Below, one piece after another: positions 1 to 8,613 of a DNA stretch of 64,000 bases (the stretch's first letter is position 1; each line of letters begins with the position of its first letter). The notes under the pieces were generated by a model, which did no database searches, was not told where the DNA came from, and saw only the letters and a program-made list of their open reading frames with translations. The stretch is from contig NZ_CP066801.1 of assembly GCF_016598575.1 (NCBI RefSeq), positions 1,422,501 to 1,486,500 of the forward strand. Reading direction: 5' to 3'. The stretch is from Streptomyces sp. HSG2. GTDB lineage: Bacteria; Actinomycetota; Actinomycetes; Streptomycetales; Streptomycetaceae. The translations under genes were made by a program, and so were the position numbers.

Positions 1-108
1 CGCCACCCCGAACGCTTCGGCCGCCGCCCCCGACCACCCGAGATACCCCAGACCGCCTGGATCAACGACCCAGCCAAGCGCCGCGAACCCACACCACAAA
101 TCTCATAG
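1..108 (+). pseudogene. 3' end of an IS3-type transposase (OrfB), cut by window edge
   Basis: Reading in frame from base 1 gives 35 residues ending at a TAG stop (106-108). The sequence HPERFGRRP followed by TAWIND resembles the extreme C-terminus of IS3-family OrfB integrases, which commonly end with a HPERF...P..P...WIN stretch. Only the tail is visible, so the catalytic DDE residues cannot be checked. The bases just after the stop may hold the right end of the element, but no terminal repeat can be confirmed without the left end. Whether the element is intact outside the window is unknown. Confidence 0.6.
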
Positions 109-561
109 CGTCACGACCGTCTCACTGGACTTGAAATCTTCCGAGTCACCATCGCGAGGTACCCGATCGGGATGGCGGTGGCTCTCTCCTCCAGGGGATG
201 TCCCCCACTGACGACGCGGCACGGGCCCTGCTGATCCGCCGCCCCACCGTGCCGAACATGAAGAACGAGAACGGTGAACGCGTACGCAAGGCCGCCTACT
301 TCCTGTACTTCTTGTCCGCTGTCGGCCTCGTCCGGTGCAGATCGGCCATCCTCCAACCCACCTTGGGAAGATGGCAGTCCTGAGCGGAACTCCCACGACC
401 TCCGCGGGCCTCAACCGGCGTAGTACATCTCGAGTGCTCGGTCGAAACCACCAACGCGGGACACGGCACCCAGAAGGCTCGCCGCCTGCAACGGGTTGGC
501 GACCACGCGGGAGGAGCCCTCGGGCCGGTGCCCGTCGACCGCGGGCGGGCGTCACGCGGCG
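109..561. other. Intergenic region, no supported gene
   Basis: About 450 bases between the transposase tail and the membrane-protein gene. A 61-codon frame at 198-383 (+) has an AGGGG directly before its ATG, but it resembles no family I know, and the opposite strand is equally open. It may be a degraded remnant beside the insertion sequence. I see no RNA gene or clear terminator. Confidence 0.4.
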
Positions 562-1158
562 CTACCGGCTCGGTGGCCAGGGGATGCCGGCCCGTTCGAG
601 CATGCCGCTGTACCTCGCCCGGCGTCGACGGGCCAGGGCGACACCCAGTGCCCACAGACCCGCCGCGACCGCCCAGGCGCCGGCACACACCGTCACCGAG
701 GTGGCGGTGAAACCGAACTGTGAGAGGGGAATGAGCAACACCAGCGGCAGGATCAGAAGTTGGACGAGCCCACGCTTCCTCTGCGTGCCGCTGTAGTCGA
801 CCTCGATGCGCGCGTGGAGGAGACCGACCGCGTGTCGGGCCTCCGGAAGCGGTGTGAGGCGATCGCGGCCGGGACGCATACCGGGCAGCCGTCCCCCGTC
901 GAGTGCGTCCGGGTACCGCTCGGCGGTGCGCTCGGCGCGCCGGGCCGCGTCCGGCATGCGGCGGAAGTCGAAGTAGGGGTTGGGGCTTCCGCCGGGAGAC
1001 AGCGAGGAGAGGCCGCCGTACTCGTACCCGTACTGCTCCGCGACGTAGGCGAAGGACGCGAACTTCTTCCGTGATCTCAGCAGATTGCGCGCGACGTGGC
1101 GCTCCGCGCCGTTCGTTCCGTCACGCGTCAGCGACCGCAGTTGTTGCCGCAAGAACAT
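562..1158 (-). CDS. Hypothetical membrane protein with two C-terminal helices
   Basis: A 198-residue protein starting at an ATG (1156-1158) behind a GAGAGGG ribosome binding site. The first 120 residues are soluble and basic, with tyrosine-rich patches (YVAEQYGYEYGG) and an acidic/basic central part. Two hydrophobic segments follow at about residues 130-148 and 152-174, then an Arg-rich cytoplasmic-type loop and the tail GIPWPPSR. No family is recognised. It is transcribed divergently from the putative type VII secretion-associated gene at 1292, with only 133 bases between them, so it could belong to that locus. That link is inference from position only. Confidence 0.7.
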   Translation of the reverse strand: MFLRQQLRSLTRDGTNGAERHVARNLLRSRKKFASFAYVAEQYGYEYGGLSSLSPGGSPNPYFDFRRMPDAARRAERTAERYPDALDGGRLPGMRPGRDRLTPLPEARHAVGLLHARIEVDYSGTQRKRGLVQLLILPLVLLIPLSQFGFTATSVTVCAGAWAVAAGLWALGVALARRRRARYSGMLERAGIPWPPSR

Positions 1159-1291
1159 CGACGCCCTCTCTTCATGGCTCGTGATCGTGGTCCATACGAT
1201 GGCGGTCGGCACCACGCGCATCGTAGGTCTCGTTCGCACGTCGGCTCCGACCGAGCGGACCTGATGCCTTGTCACGCGCGCAGGGGGATGG

Positions 1292-2650
1292 ATGGGATCG
1301 GCGAAGTTTCCGCACCTGGGTTTCGACCCGGCACCGGGCGACCCGGAGGCGGTCGAGCAGTTGGTCACCATGGTCGGCGTCGTCATTCGGGAGAGCGGCG
1401 ACGCCCGGACCAAACTGAACAGGATCGGCACTGTGGACGGTGTGTGGGTCGGCGATTCGGCGACCGCGTTCGCCGAGTCCGTATCGGTCATCCCGCCGTA
1501 CCTCGGGAAGTCCCTGAACGCGCTGGAGTCCGCCCACCGTGCGCTCTCCGCGTGGGAGAGCGGCCTGAGCGAATTCCGGTCACGCGCCCGTCGGCTGGAG
1601 CGGGAGGCGGCCGAAGCGGCGAGCCGGGTCGATGCCGAGAGGGGCCGGCTCGACGGGCTGCCGAGCGACACGTCGGGCATGACCGACACGGAGAGGGACG
1701 AGCACGCTCGGGACGTGAGGCGCGGGCGGCGCGCGTACGACGCGGCGAACGACGAGCTCGAAGCCGTTCGGGCCCGCGCCCGATCCCTGAACGCCGAGTT
1801 CACCGCGGTGGCCGACGTCGCGGCCCGGCAGGTGCGTGACGCGGCCGACGACGCTCCACCCGAGCCGGGTCTGTTCGACGGTCTGGTGGAAGAGTTCAGG
1901 GAGTTCCTGGGGGACGCGTGGGACACGATCACCGACCCCGACTTCTGGAAGCTCGTCGGTGACGTCCTGGCCGACATCGCCATGGTCATCGGTGTGATAT
2001 GCCTCGTCGCTCTCCTTCTCGGCACCGGGGTCGGGGCGCTCGGTCTCGTCGGCTTCGCCGTCGGGGTCGGGGCCTTGGCCGCGCACGGCGTGGCGTTGGC
2101 GGGCGGTGCGGAGGGGATGACCTGGGAAACCCTGGCATGGGACGTGGGAGGCGTGCTCACCGGCGGTGTGGGTCTCGCGGGTGCCCGTCTCGCCCAGGCG
2201 GGCAGGGCCCTCGTCCAGTCCGGGCGGGCGTTGCGCGCCTCACGAGGGCTCATGGCCGCGGTGGGCGAGATGGGTCCGGGCAACCACCTCAAGGGGATCG
2301 CGCAGATCCCCAGCGGCGTGACGAACAGTGTCCGGGGGTTCTCCATATCGGCGCGGGGCTGGACACACGTCGCCATCGGCAACACCCTCGACTGGACCGG
2401 GGCGTTGACCGGCACCGGCCTCGCGCTCGGCTCGAACGCGAACGACTCCCGGTGGACGGACGGGGAGTGGAACCTCAAGGACGTTCCCCTCGTCGGCCCC
2501 TTCGCCGGGCTGTACGCGGACGGGCCGGCCGACGGAGTGACGACCCCGGGCCCCCCTGGGCCGCGGATCGACTCCTCCAGGACCCTGAGGTCGGCGGGCG
2601 CGAGCTTCACGTCGGGGCTCGCGCCCTCGCGGTTCGGGACTGTCGCATGA
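1292..2650 (+). CDS. Putative T7SS-secreted (WXG100/LXG-like) protein
   Basis: A 452-residue protein. Residues 1-60 contain VGDSATAFAESV, a helical segment resembling the WxG-type helix pair of type VII (ESX) substrates. Residues 75-190 are a long charged coiled coil rich in Arg, Glu and Ala. A hydrophobic, glycine-rich stretch follows at about 225-275, and then a small polar C-terminus ending in a Pro/Gly segment. This order (coiled-coil secretion domain, hydrophobic linker, tail) is typical of actinobacterial 'putative T7SS-secreted protein' scaffolds that in other proteins carry a C-terminal toxin. No recognisable toxin domain is present here. The start ATG at 1292 follows AGGGGG. The gene overlaps the next one by four bases (ATGA), so the two are probably translationally coupled. 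Confidence 0.65.
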   Translation: MGSAKFPHLGFDPAPGDPEAVEQLVTMVGVVIRESGDARTKLNRIGTVDGVWVGDSATAFAESVSVIPPYLGKSLNALESAHRALSAWESGLSEFRSRARRLEREAAEAASRVDAERGRLDGLPSDTSGMTDTERDEHARDVRRGRRAYDAANDELEAVRARARSLNAEFTAVADVAARQVRDAADDAPPEPGLFDGLVEEFREFLGDAWDTITDPDFWKLVGDVLADIAMVIGVICLVALLLGTGVGALGLVGFAVGVGALAAHGVALAGGAEGMTWETLAWDVGGVLTGGVGLAGARLAQAGRALVQSGRALRASRGLMAAVGEMGPGNHLKGIAQIPSGVTNSVRGFSISARGWTHVAIGNTLDWTGALTGTGLALGSNANDSRWTDGEWNLKDVPLVGPFAGLYADGPADGVTTPGPPGPRIDSSRTLRSAGASFTSGLAPSRFGTVA

Positions 2651-3387
2651 CCGCCTTCGTGGGCGACGTCCCGTCGCCCCATGCCGCGTACGCCTTCCGA
2701 CACCAGGTGCCGGACGAGTTCGTGAGGCTTCCGGACCCCACGACGTCCGACGGATGGCGGAAGGCGATGGGGAGACTCATGCCGGAAGCCGACGACGAGC
2801 AACGGGAGGCCGCCGCCGCACGGATGCGGGACTACCTCCCGAGGCTCTCACGGCGAGGCGAGGAGACCACGATCCTCACGGCGATGTGCGTGGGCACCGA
2901 GAACGTGGAGGGGGACGAACGGTTGTCGATGGGCCTGCTCGCCGTCTCCGTGCGTCCCAGTGGGCACCAGGACCCGCTCCTGGCCGCCGAGGGGATCTAC
3001 CAGGCCAAGACGAGGCGGCTCCTCACGGACGCGCGCGACGTGGAGGAGGTGGACTACCCGCTGGGCAAGGGGCTTCAGGGGGAGCAGGACCTGGTTTTGG
3101 CGGTCAAGCTGCCGTCGGGGCCGGGGGTGATGTCCACCTCCCTGCGATCGCTCACCCTCCCGGCGGCCGAGGGACGGCCCGCGCCGGGGGTCCCGATGGC
3201 GTCACTGCAACTCGTCATCCCGGCGCCGAGGGGCTACGCCGTGTACGTGACGATCGCCACCCCGTCCGTGTTCCTGCTGGACTCCTACTGCCTGCGGCTG
3301 GCCCACATCGGCCGGTCGTTCGACTTCGACTCGCCGGCGGGGTCCGGCCCCGTCGAGGCGGGGAGACCGACGAACCGAGCCCGCTGA
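2647..3387 (+). CDS. Hypothetical protein coupled to the T7SS-like gene
   Basis: A 246-residue soluble protein with no signal peptide or membrane segment. Its ATG overlaps the stop of the preceding gene (ATGA at 2647-2650), so co-translation is likely. The fold is probably mixed alpha/beta, with hydrophobic beta-like strands near residues 70-95 (AVSVRPSG) and 180-215 (LQLVIPAP, YVTIATPSVF). I do not recognise the family. Small proteins encoded immediately after T7SS-secreted proteins often act as specific chaperones or immunity proteins, and this position would suit such a role, but no sequence motif proves it. Confidence 0.7.
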   Translation: MTAFVGDVPSPHAAYAFRHQVPDEFVRLPDPTTSDGWRKAMGRLMPEADDEQREAAAARMRDYLPRLSRRGEETTILTAMCVGTENVEGDERLSMGLLAVSVRPSGHQDPLLAAEGIYQAKTRRLLTDARDVEEVDYPLGKGLQGEQDLVLAVKLPSGPGVMSTSLRSLTLPAAEGRPAPGVPMASLQLVIPAPRGYAVYVTIATPSVFLLDSYCLRLAHIGRSFDFDSPAGSGPVEAGRPTNRAR

Positions 3388-3470
3388 GAGGAGCGCCGGC
3401 CCAAGAGCGCCGACCGTCGCGGGGCGCCGGCGAGCCTCGGCCGTCTCGCGGCCCCCGACGGGTGCTTCGC
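3388..3470. terminator. Convergent intergenic spacer with GC-rich inverted repeat
   Basis: An 83-base gap between two converging genes. The pieces GCGCCGGC near 3394 and GGCGCCGGCG near 3422 can pair as an imperfect stem, a plausible two-way terminator. The stem is interrupted and there is no T tract, as is usual in such GC-rich genomes. Confidence 0.35.
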
Positions 3471-3776
3471 CTACTTCTCCCCCGCGTCACGGGACATCCG
3501 AACCTCGTCGCACAGCCGCCGGTCCAGTTCGAGGAACTCCTCCGACGCCTCGTCCGCGAACCTGGACACGCCCTTGGTCAGCTTCGACAGCCGCCCGAAG
3601 CCGTGGTCCCAGGACTCGGCGAACGCGTCGCAGGCGGACCGAAGACCGTCGTGACCCAGCCGGCCGGAGTCCGCGCGAGTCATCGCCTTCGACGCCCTGC
3701 GCAAGTCGTCGCCACCGCTCTCCAGCGTCCGAGCCATCTCCTTCACCTCGTCGCTGGAGAACCTCAGAAATGACAT
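3471..3776 (-). CDS. Small helical protein, EspC/WXG100-like
   Basis: A 101-residue, strongly helical protein beginning MSFLRFSSDEVKEMA and containing a central ACDAFAESWDHGFGRL segment. In this, a small Trp-containing turn between two helices resembles the WXG100/EspC-like group of secreted ESX-associated proteins. The length fits (about 100 residues). It converges on the T7SS-like pair at 1292-3387, so it is likely a third member of that locus on the opposite strand. The ATG at 3774-3776 is preceded by CAGGGA. No ESX core component (EccC ATPase, EccD, MycP) is in the window, so secretion would depend on machinery encoded elsewhere. Confidence 0.6.
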   Translation of the reverse strand: MSFLRFSSDEVKEMARTLESGGDDLRRASKAMTRADSGRLGHDGLRSACDAFAESWDHGFGRLSKLTKGVSRFADEASEEFLELDRRLCDEVRMSRDAGEK

Positions 3777-3896
3777 GGGGTCCCTGCCTTCCCTTTCCCG
3801 CCTCGGCGATCGACGCCCCGCCCGCCCTGACCGGGACCCGCCGACCGACGAGGGGCGGCGAGGGCACCCCCCGCCCGACCGGTGCCGCGAGGCGGG

Positions 3897-4098
3897 TCAG
3901 AGGTCCTGGATCTGGAGGCTCCGGGCGATGTCCTCGTACAGGCGCTCGCCGTTCGGGCGGGCGTCGCCCTCGGCCGGCATGAGCACCCTCAGTCGCCAGA
4001 AGGCGCCCTCTTCCTCGTTGGCGTAGAGTCGCTCGATCTGGTGGAAGGTGATGTCGTCCTCGTCGCTGCCGTAGTCGCGAAAGGTGGTGGCGATCTCG
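3897..4098 (-). pseudogene. 3' fragment of an unidentified gene, truncated at junction
   Basis: The minus-strand frame ending at 3897 encodes about 67 convincing residues (EIATTFRDYGSDEDD, then YANEEEGAFWRLRVLMPAEG) up to the stop. Upstream of about 4098 the frame has no usable start. It runs into Arg/Pro-rich sequence that is simply the antisense of the plus-strand gene fragment at 4104. The 5' part therefore appears to be missing. I do not recognise the family. The acidic, aromatic composition suggests a soluble protein. Confidence 0.5.
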
Positions 4099-4103
4099 GC
4101 GGC

Positions 4104-4675
4104 GGGTCGGCCTCCGCGCGCTCCTCGGCGAGCGGGTGGACGGTCCCGAGCTCGCCGAGGCCGCCGCGCTCGCCCGCCGGGCGGCGGAGTCCGCGCCCGG
4201 CGAGGGCCGCCCGCTCGCCGCCGCGAACTCCGCGCTGCCCTGGCCGGAGGAGCCCCATCTGGCCCTGTGGCAGGCCACGACGATCCTGCGCGAGCATCGT
4301 GGCGACGGCCACCTGGCCGCCCTCCTCGTGGCGGGGCTCGACCCCGTGGAAGCGCTGGTGTCGTTCGCCGCGATCGGCGCCGCGCCCGGCGCGGTCTTCG
4401 CGGGCCGGGGCTGGAGCCCGGCCGAGTGGACGGCCGCCCGCGAACGGCTCGTCGGGCGGGGTCTGCTGGACGCCGACGGCACGGCGACCGACGCGGGTCG
4501 CGCCCTGCGCGCCGAGATCGAGCGCGGCACGGACGCGTTGGCCGCCGCCCCCTGGCGGGAGCTGGGGACCGAGGGCACCGCTCGACTCGCCGACCTTCTC
4601 GGCCCGCTCTGGCTGGAGGTCCTCGGCTCGGGCATGCTGCCCCGCGAGAACACGCTCGGCATCGGCAAGGTCTGA
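4104..4675 (+). pseudogene. 5'-truncated SalK/SCO6745-like protein
   Basis: The frame shows LRALLGERVDGPELAEAAAL followed by a long Ala/Arg-rich helical region and a winged-helix-like C-terminus (EWTAARERLVGRGLL, then TDAGRALRAEIE). This matches, from memory, the C-terminal two thirds of the SalK/SCO6745 family of MarR-like actinobacterial proteins, which are about 270 residues long. About 90 N-terminal residues are missing. The only nearby in-frame start is a GTG at 4136, giving 179 residues without a convincing ribosome binding site. The family-like sequence begins about where the opposite fragment ends, so both genes look cut by one event. The function of the intact family is not firmly known. 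Confidence 0.6.
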
Positions 4676-4738
4676 CATCGCCTCTCGTGTGCCCCTCGGA
4701 CCGGCCCGCCGGCCGAGCCCCGCGCGCCACCCGCCCGC

Positions 4739-6871
4739 TCAGATCCCTTCCGTGAGGAGGAACGGGCTCGGCTCCCCCGACCAGGACACGTACAGGCCGT
4801 CGCGGGCCCGGGTGCAGGCGACGAAGAGCAGGCAGCGCTCCGCCAGGAGATCGGCCTCGTGCTGGAGACGGTCGACGTCCACCGGCGTCAGCGCCTTGGG
4901 GTGCGGCACGGCTCCGGCGCGGACGCCGATCACCGCGACGCAGCGGTACTCCAGGCCCTTGAAGGCGTGCATGGTGCCGACGTTCACCGCGTCGGCGGCC
5001 GACGGCCGGTCCGCCCGCAGTCGCCGCGCGGGGATGCCCGCCGCCGCGAGGTGCTCGGCCACCTGGTCGCAGATCCGGTTGAACCGGCCGCTCACCCCGA
5101 TGTCACCGGGCGCGACCCCGTCGTCCAGCCAGCCACGCACACGCTTGACGAGGGCCGCCAGCTCCGCCTCCGGTGAGCCGGCGCCGTGCGTCTCGGGGCC
5201 GCTGCCGCGCAGGGCCGAGCGGTAGCCGAGCAGGGTCTCGTGTCGGGCGTCGTCCTCCAGTCGCGCGAAGGGACGGCCCACGAGCAGCGCGGTGGACCAG
5301 CTGAGGATCTCGTGGGTGGAGCGGTAGTTCCTGCGCATCTTCGTCGACCGACCCGTCACCTTGATCCCGACCGCCTTGAGCGACACCCGGTTGTCGTAGA
5401 CGCGCTGGTGCGGGTCGCCCGCGATGAACAGGTCGTCCGGGCGGGCCGGGGCGGCGGCGCGCAACAGCCGCCACTGCGCGGGGTGCAGGTCCTGTGCCTC
5501 GTCGACGACGACGTGCCGGTAGCGCGGCCCGGTCCGCTCCAGCAGGTCCGCGGCCTCGGCGCAGGTCCCCAGGTAGGTCCGCAGCCCGTCGGCCGCCAGC
5601 CGGGCGCCGAACTCCTGGACGGCGGCCCACACCGGGGGACGGGCCGCCGCCGGCAGCGCGGTGCCGCGCCCCTTGCGTTCGGCGGCCTCGTACTCCTCGT
5701 ACGTCCGCAGGTTCCGGGCGAGGACGACGTGCTTGTACTCCTGGGCGAGGAACCGCGGGTCCCCGGTGAAGCCGGCGACGCGGGCGGCCTGCTCCCAGCG
5801 GGCCTGTTCCTCGTCCGCCCGCAACGGCCGGAGCCGCGTGGACAGCACCCGTCCGGCGAAGGCGTCGACGGTCGTGACGTCCACCCGGTCCCGGAGCGCC
5901 TCGTCGTCGACGAGTTCGGCGAGGCCGGAGCGCAGGGCGGCCACCAGGGTGTTGGTGAAGGTGGTGAGCAGGACACGGTCGCCGTCCCGCAGGTGCCCGA
6001 GCAGGTGGCGCACGCGGTGCAGGGCCACGACCGTCTTGCCGGTGCCCGGCCCCCCGGTCACCTGGGCGGGCCCGGAGTACGAGGCCCGGTAGGCCACCTT
6101 GTGCTGGGACGGGTGGAGGAAGACCCGCCAGGCCGCGAACGGCTTGTCGAGGATCTCGCGGAGTTCGTCCGATCCGGTGGCCTGCGCGATGCGGGCGCGG
6201 GTGTGTCGGATCGCCGTCTCGTAGTCGGACGTGTCCACCGGTCCGGCGCTCTCGGCGGCGGCCAGGTGCGCGGCGACGACGTCCCGCCACACCTCCTCCA
6301 CGCCGAAGCCGGCGGCGAGGTATTCGAGGACCTCGCGTTGATCCTGCGGGAAGAACGGCGCGAACACCTCCAACTGCTCCGCGTTCGTCAGTACGCGGGC
6401 CTGCCGCAGCGTCGTCCCGTCGATGCCGAGCGCGGCCAGGTCACCGTCCGAGACGGCGGCGAAGAGTCGCTGCTCGGGGGCGGGGGCGGTGCGCTCGTAC
6501 GCCGGGGCGAGTTCCTCCAGGACGGCGATGTCGCGGATCTCCACGGCCCGAGTCACCGTGTTGATGGACGCCTTCTGCTTGACCGCCCACGTGTTGGCCT
6601 CGTCGTGCGGCAGCACCCGCAACAGGACGTAGGTGTCCCCGCTGTCGGGCGCCAGCACGACCCCCCGGGTGCCGCGGTCGATCCTGATCGTCCGGATGTG
6701 CGGGTCACGGGCGTTCTTCAGCGACTCCAGCTTGAGCCCGGGGTCCTTGAACAGCTGCTTCAGGCTGAGCCGTTCGAACTTCTCCCAGGCGTCGAAGACC
6801 CCCTTGCGCACCGTTCCCCGGAGCTTGGGGAGCTGGGCGCAGAAGGCGATGTCGAAGGCGAGGTGGGGCAT
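4739..6871 (-). CDS. SF1 (UvrD/Rep-type) helicase with RelE-like N-terminal domain
   Basis: A 710-residue protein starting at ATG 6869-6871. Residues 1-115 resemble a RelE/ParE-type RNase toxin fold (LPKLRGTVRKGVFDAWEKF, then PHIRTIRIDRGTRGVVLAP). Residues 260-700 are a superfamily 1 helicase: Walker A GGPGTGKT at 273-280, a TTFTNTLV motif, Walker B DEAQD at 457-461, a GDPHQRVY motif near 486, YRSTHEI, a MHAFKGLEYRCVAV motif and the terminal FVACTRARDGLYV motif. It should be an ATP-dependent 3'-5' DNA translocase. This combination occurs in many Streptomyces as a stand-alone gene, and its role is unsettled (repair or defence). It lies 38 bases downstream of the kinase gene on the same strand, so co-transcription is plausible. 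The ribosome binding site (GGGAGAG) is rather far from the ATG. Confidence 0.85.
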   Translation of the reverse strand: MPHLAFDIAFCAQLPKLRGTVRKGVFDAWEKFERLSLKQLFKDPGLKLESLKNARDPHIRTIRIDRGTRGVVLAPDSGDTYVLLRVLPHDEANTWAVKQKASINTVTRAVEIRDIAVLEELAPAYERTAPAPEQRLFAAVSDGDLAALGIDGTTLRQARVLTNAEQLEVFAPFFPQDQREVLEYLAAGFGVEEVWRDVVAAHLAAAESAGPVDTSDYETAIRHTRARIAQATGSDELREILDKPFAAWRVFLHPSQHKVAYRASYSGPAQVTGGPGTGKTVVALHRVRHLLGHLRDGDRVLLTTFTNTLVAALRSGLAELVDDEALRDRVDVTTVDAFAGRVLSTRLRPLRADEEQARWEQAARVAGFTGDPRFLAQEYKHVVLARNLRTYEEYEAAERKGRGTALPAAARPPVWAAVQEFGARLAADGLRTYLGTCAEAADLLERTGPRYRHVVVDEAQDLHPAQWRLLRAAAPARPDDLFIAGDPHQRVYDNRVSLKAVGIKVTGRSTKMRRNYRSTHEILSWSTALLVGRPFARLEDDARHETLLGYRSALRGSGPETHGAGSPEAELAALVKRVRGWLDDGVAPGDIGVSGRFNRICDQVAEHLAAAGIPARRLRADRPSAADAVNVGTMHAFKGLEYRCVAVIGVRAGAVPHPKALTPVDVDRLQHEADLLAERCLLFVACTRARDGLYVSWSGEPSPFLLTEGI

Positions 6872-6909
6872 GGCCGTGCGTCTCTCCCGCTTGTTCCGCC
6901 GGTCGGTCT

Positions 6910-8487
6910 TCAGTGCGTCCCGCCGTCGAGGTCCAGCCGGATCAGGGCGAGGACCTCGGCGACCTCGGCGGTCAGCTCGTCCCCGGGGCCGTGCACGGAT
7001 CGGAGGTCGGCGTGCAGCGGTTCGAGGAGGGCCAGGGCGTCGGCGGCGCGGCCCTGGGCGAGCAGCAGCATGCCGATGTCGCGCCGGAGTTCGACGGCCT
7101 CTTCGCAGCCGTCGCCGTCCACCGCCCGGACGACGGCGAGTACCGCCTCCAGCGCCGTGAGCGCCTCCGTCACCTGGCCGAGTTCGGCGCGGCAGCGGGC
7201 GGCCTGGGCGCGGCAGGCCCGGGCCTGCCCGCTCGTGGGCCCCGCGACACGCCCGTAGGCGTCGGCGAGCGCCGTGAACTCGGGCAGGGCGGCCCGGTAG
7301 TCGCCGCCGAGCAGCCGGATCGCCGCCCGCTGCGTGCGCAGCTCCAGTACCTGCCGGTTCTCGGCACCGAGGGCGCGGGCGGCGGGCTCGACGACCTCGC
7401 CGAGCACCTCCGCCGCCTGCGCGAACCGCTCCTCTTCCAGCAGGGCGTCGCAGTGCGCGTACGCGTCCGCGATGTCCGCCCGCAGCTCGTCCGGCAGGGG
7501 CGGGGACGCGGCCTCCGGTTCCTCCGAGGACGTGGGGGCCGCCGCCGACGGGGTTCGTGAGCGGGGAGCGTACGGGTGGCGGAACGGCCTGGTCGGGTCG
7601 GGGACGCCGGCCGGTCCGGTCTCTCCGGGCGACGGGTCCCGCCCGGCGCGCGGGAGGAGGGGCAGCAGCCGTTCGTACACCTCCCGCACGTCGGCGGGCC
7701 TGGCCTCCGGTGCCTTGCGGAGCAGGCGCAGGACGAGTTCCTCCAGCGCGTGCGGGACCTCGGGGCGCAGCCGACGCAGCGGGGTGGGTTCCTCCGTGAC
7801 GTGCCGGTACATCAGCGCGTACTCGCTGTCGGCCCGGAACAGCGCCCGACCGCAGAGCATCTCGTGCAGCACACAGCCGAGCGCGTACAGATCGGTGCGC
7901 GGCGTCACGCGCCCGCCGCGCACCTGCTCGGGCGCCATGTACTGGGAGGTCCCGATCGGGCTCCCGGTGGCGGTCAGCTTGGTGGTGTCGGTGCGCAGGA
8001 TGGCCGCGATGCCGAAGTCCAGGACCTTCACGGTCCCGTCCCGGGCGACGAGGACGTTGCTCGGCTTGAGGTCCCGGTGGACCACGGGGATCTCGTGGGC
8101 GTGGGACAGCACGGTGGCCACCTGCGCGGCCACCGCGACCGCCCAGCTCACCGGCAGCGGCCGGGCCGGGTCCACGTAGGCGGACAGCTGGACTCCGTCG
8201 ACCAGCTCCATGACGAGGAACAGGTGCGCGTGGGACTCGTCCAGGACGGCGTCGTGGACCTGCGGCACCCCGGGGTGCCGGATACGGGCCGTGATCCGTG
8301 CCTCGCGCCGGAACCGCTTGGCGAACTCCTCCGCCGACCGCTGTGAGGTGACGGCCTGGGGCCGGATGAGCTTCACCGCCACGGGCCGGTCCAGCACGGA
8401 GTCGTAGCCGCGCCAGACGTCGCCCATGCCACCGTGGCCGAGCTCCTCCAGGAGTTCGTAACGTCCGTCGATGATCCGCTGCGGCAC
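6910..8487 (-). CDS. Hanks-type Ser/Thr protein kinase with TPR-like C-terminus
   Basis: A 525-residue protein when started at GTG 8485-8487; the start fits the usual IIDGRYELLEELGHGGMG kinase beginning and a GGGG-rich site. Residues 10-275 form a complete kinase: glycine-rich loop GHGGMGDV, catalytic Lys39 in VAVKL, HRDLKPSN with Asp139, DFG with Asp157, and a GTSQYMAPEQ activation segment. There is no transmembrane helix or PASTA domain, so it is cytosolic. Residues 340-525 are Ala-rich paired helices of tetratricopeptide type, a likely partner-binding scaffold. A longer form from ATG 8553 is possible but adds only a Pro/Arg/Gln-rich leader. It precedes the helicase gene by 38 bases on the same strand. 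Its substrate is unknown. Confidence 0.88.
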   Translation of the reverse strand: MPQRIIDGRYELLEELGHGGMGDVWRGYDSVLDRPVAVKLIRPQAVTSQRSAEEFAKRFRREARITARIRHPGVPQVHDAVLDESHAHLFLVMELVDGVQLSAYVDPARPLPVSWAVAVAAQVATVLSHAHEIPVVHRDLKPSNVLVARDGTVKVLDFGIAAILRTDTTKLTATGSPIGTSQYMAPEQVRGGRVTPRTDLYALGCVLHEMLCGRALFRADSEYALMYRHVTEEPTPLRRLRPEVPHALEELVLRLLRKAPEARPADVREVYERLLPLLPRAGRDPSPGETGPAGVPDPTRPFRHPYAPRSRTPSAAAPTSSEEPEAASPPLPDELRADIADAYAHCDALLEEERFAQAAEVLGEVVEPAARALGAENRQVLELRTQRAAIRLLGGDYRAALPEFTALADAYGRVAGPTSGQARACRAQAARCRAELGQVTEALTALEAVLAVVRAVDGDGCEEAVELRRDIGMLLLAQGRAADALALLEPLHADLRSVHGPGDELTAEVAEVLALIRLDLDGGTH

Positions 8488-8613
8488 CGTGCCCCCGCCC
8501 CGTGGCTGTTGCTGTCGCCGACGCGGCAACCGGGGTGGTGTCGACCGGACCACGCGTCGGAACCAGTGTGGTGGGGGCGGCGATCTTCCGTCCAGAGTGG
8601 CGCACGGGGTTCG

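Noticed and set aside
198..383. 61-codon plus-strand frame near the IS fragment
   Set aside because: No family resemblance and equal openness on the other strand; kept only as a note in the intergenic entry.
562..2802. 746-codon minus-strand frame running through the T7SS-like genes
   Set aside because: Only its last 198 codons (from ATG 1158) look like protein; the rest is antisense of the plus-strand genes and is Arg/Pro/Ser noise.
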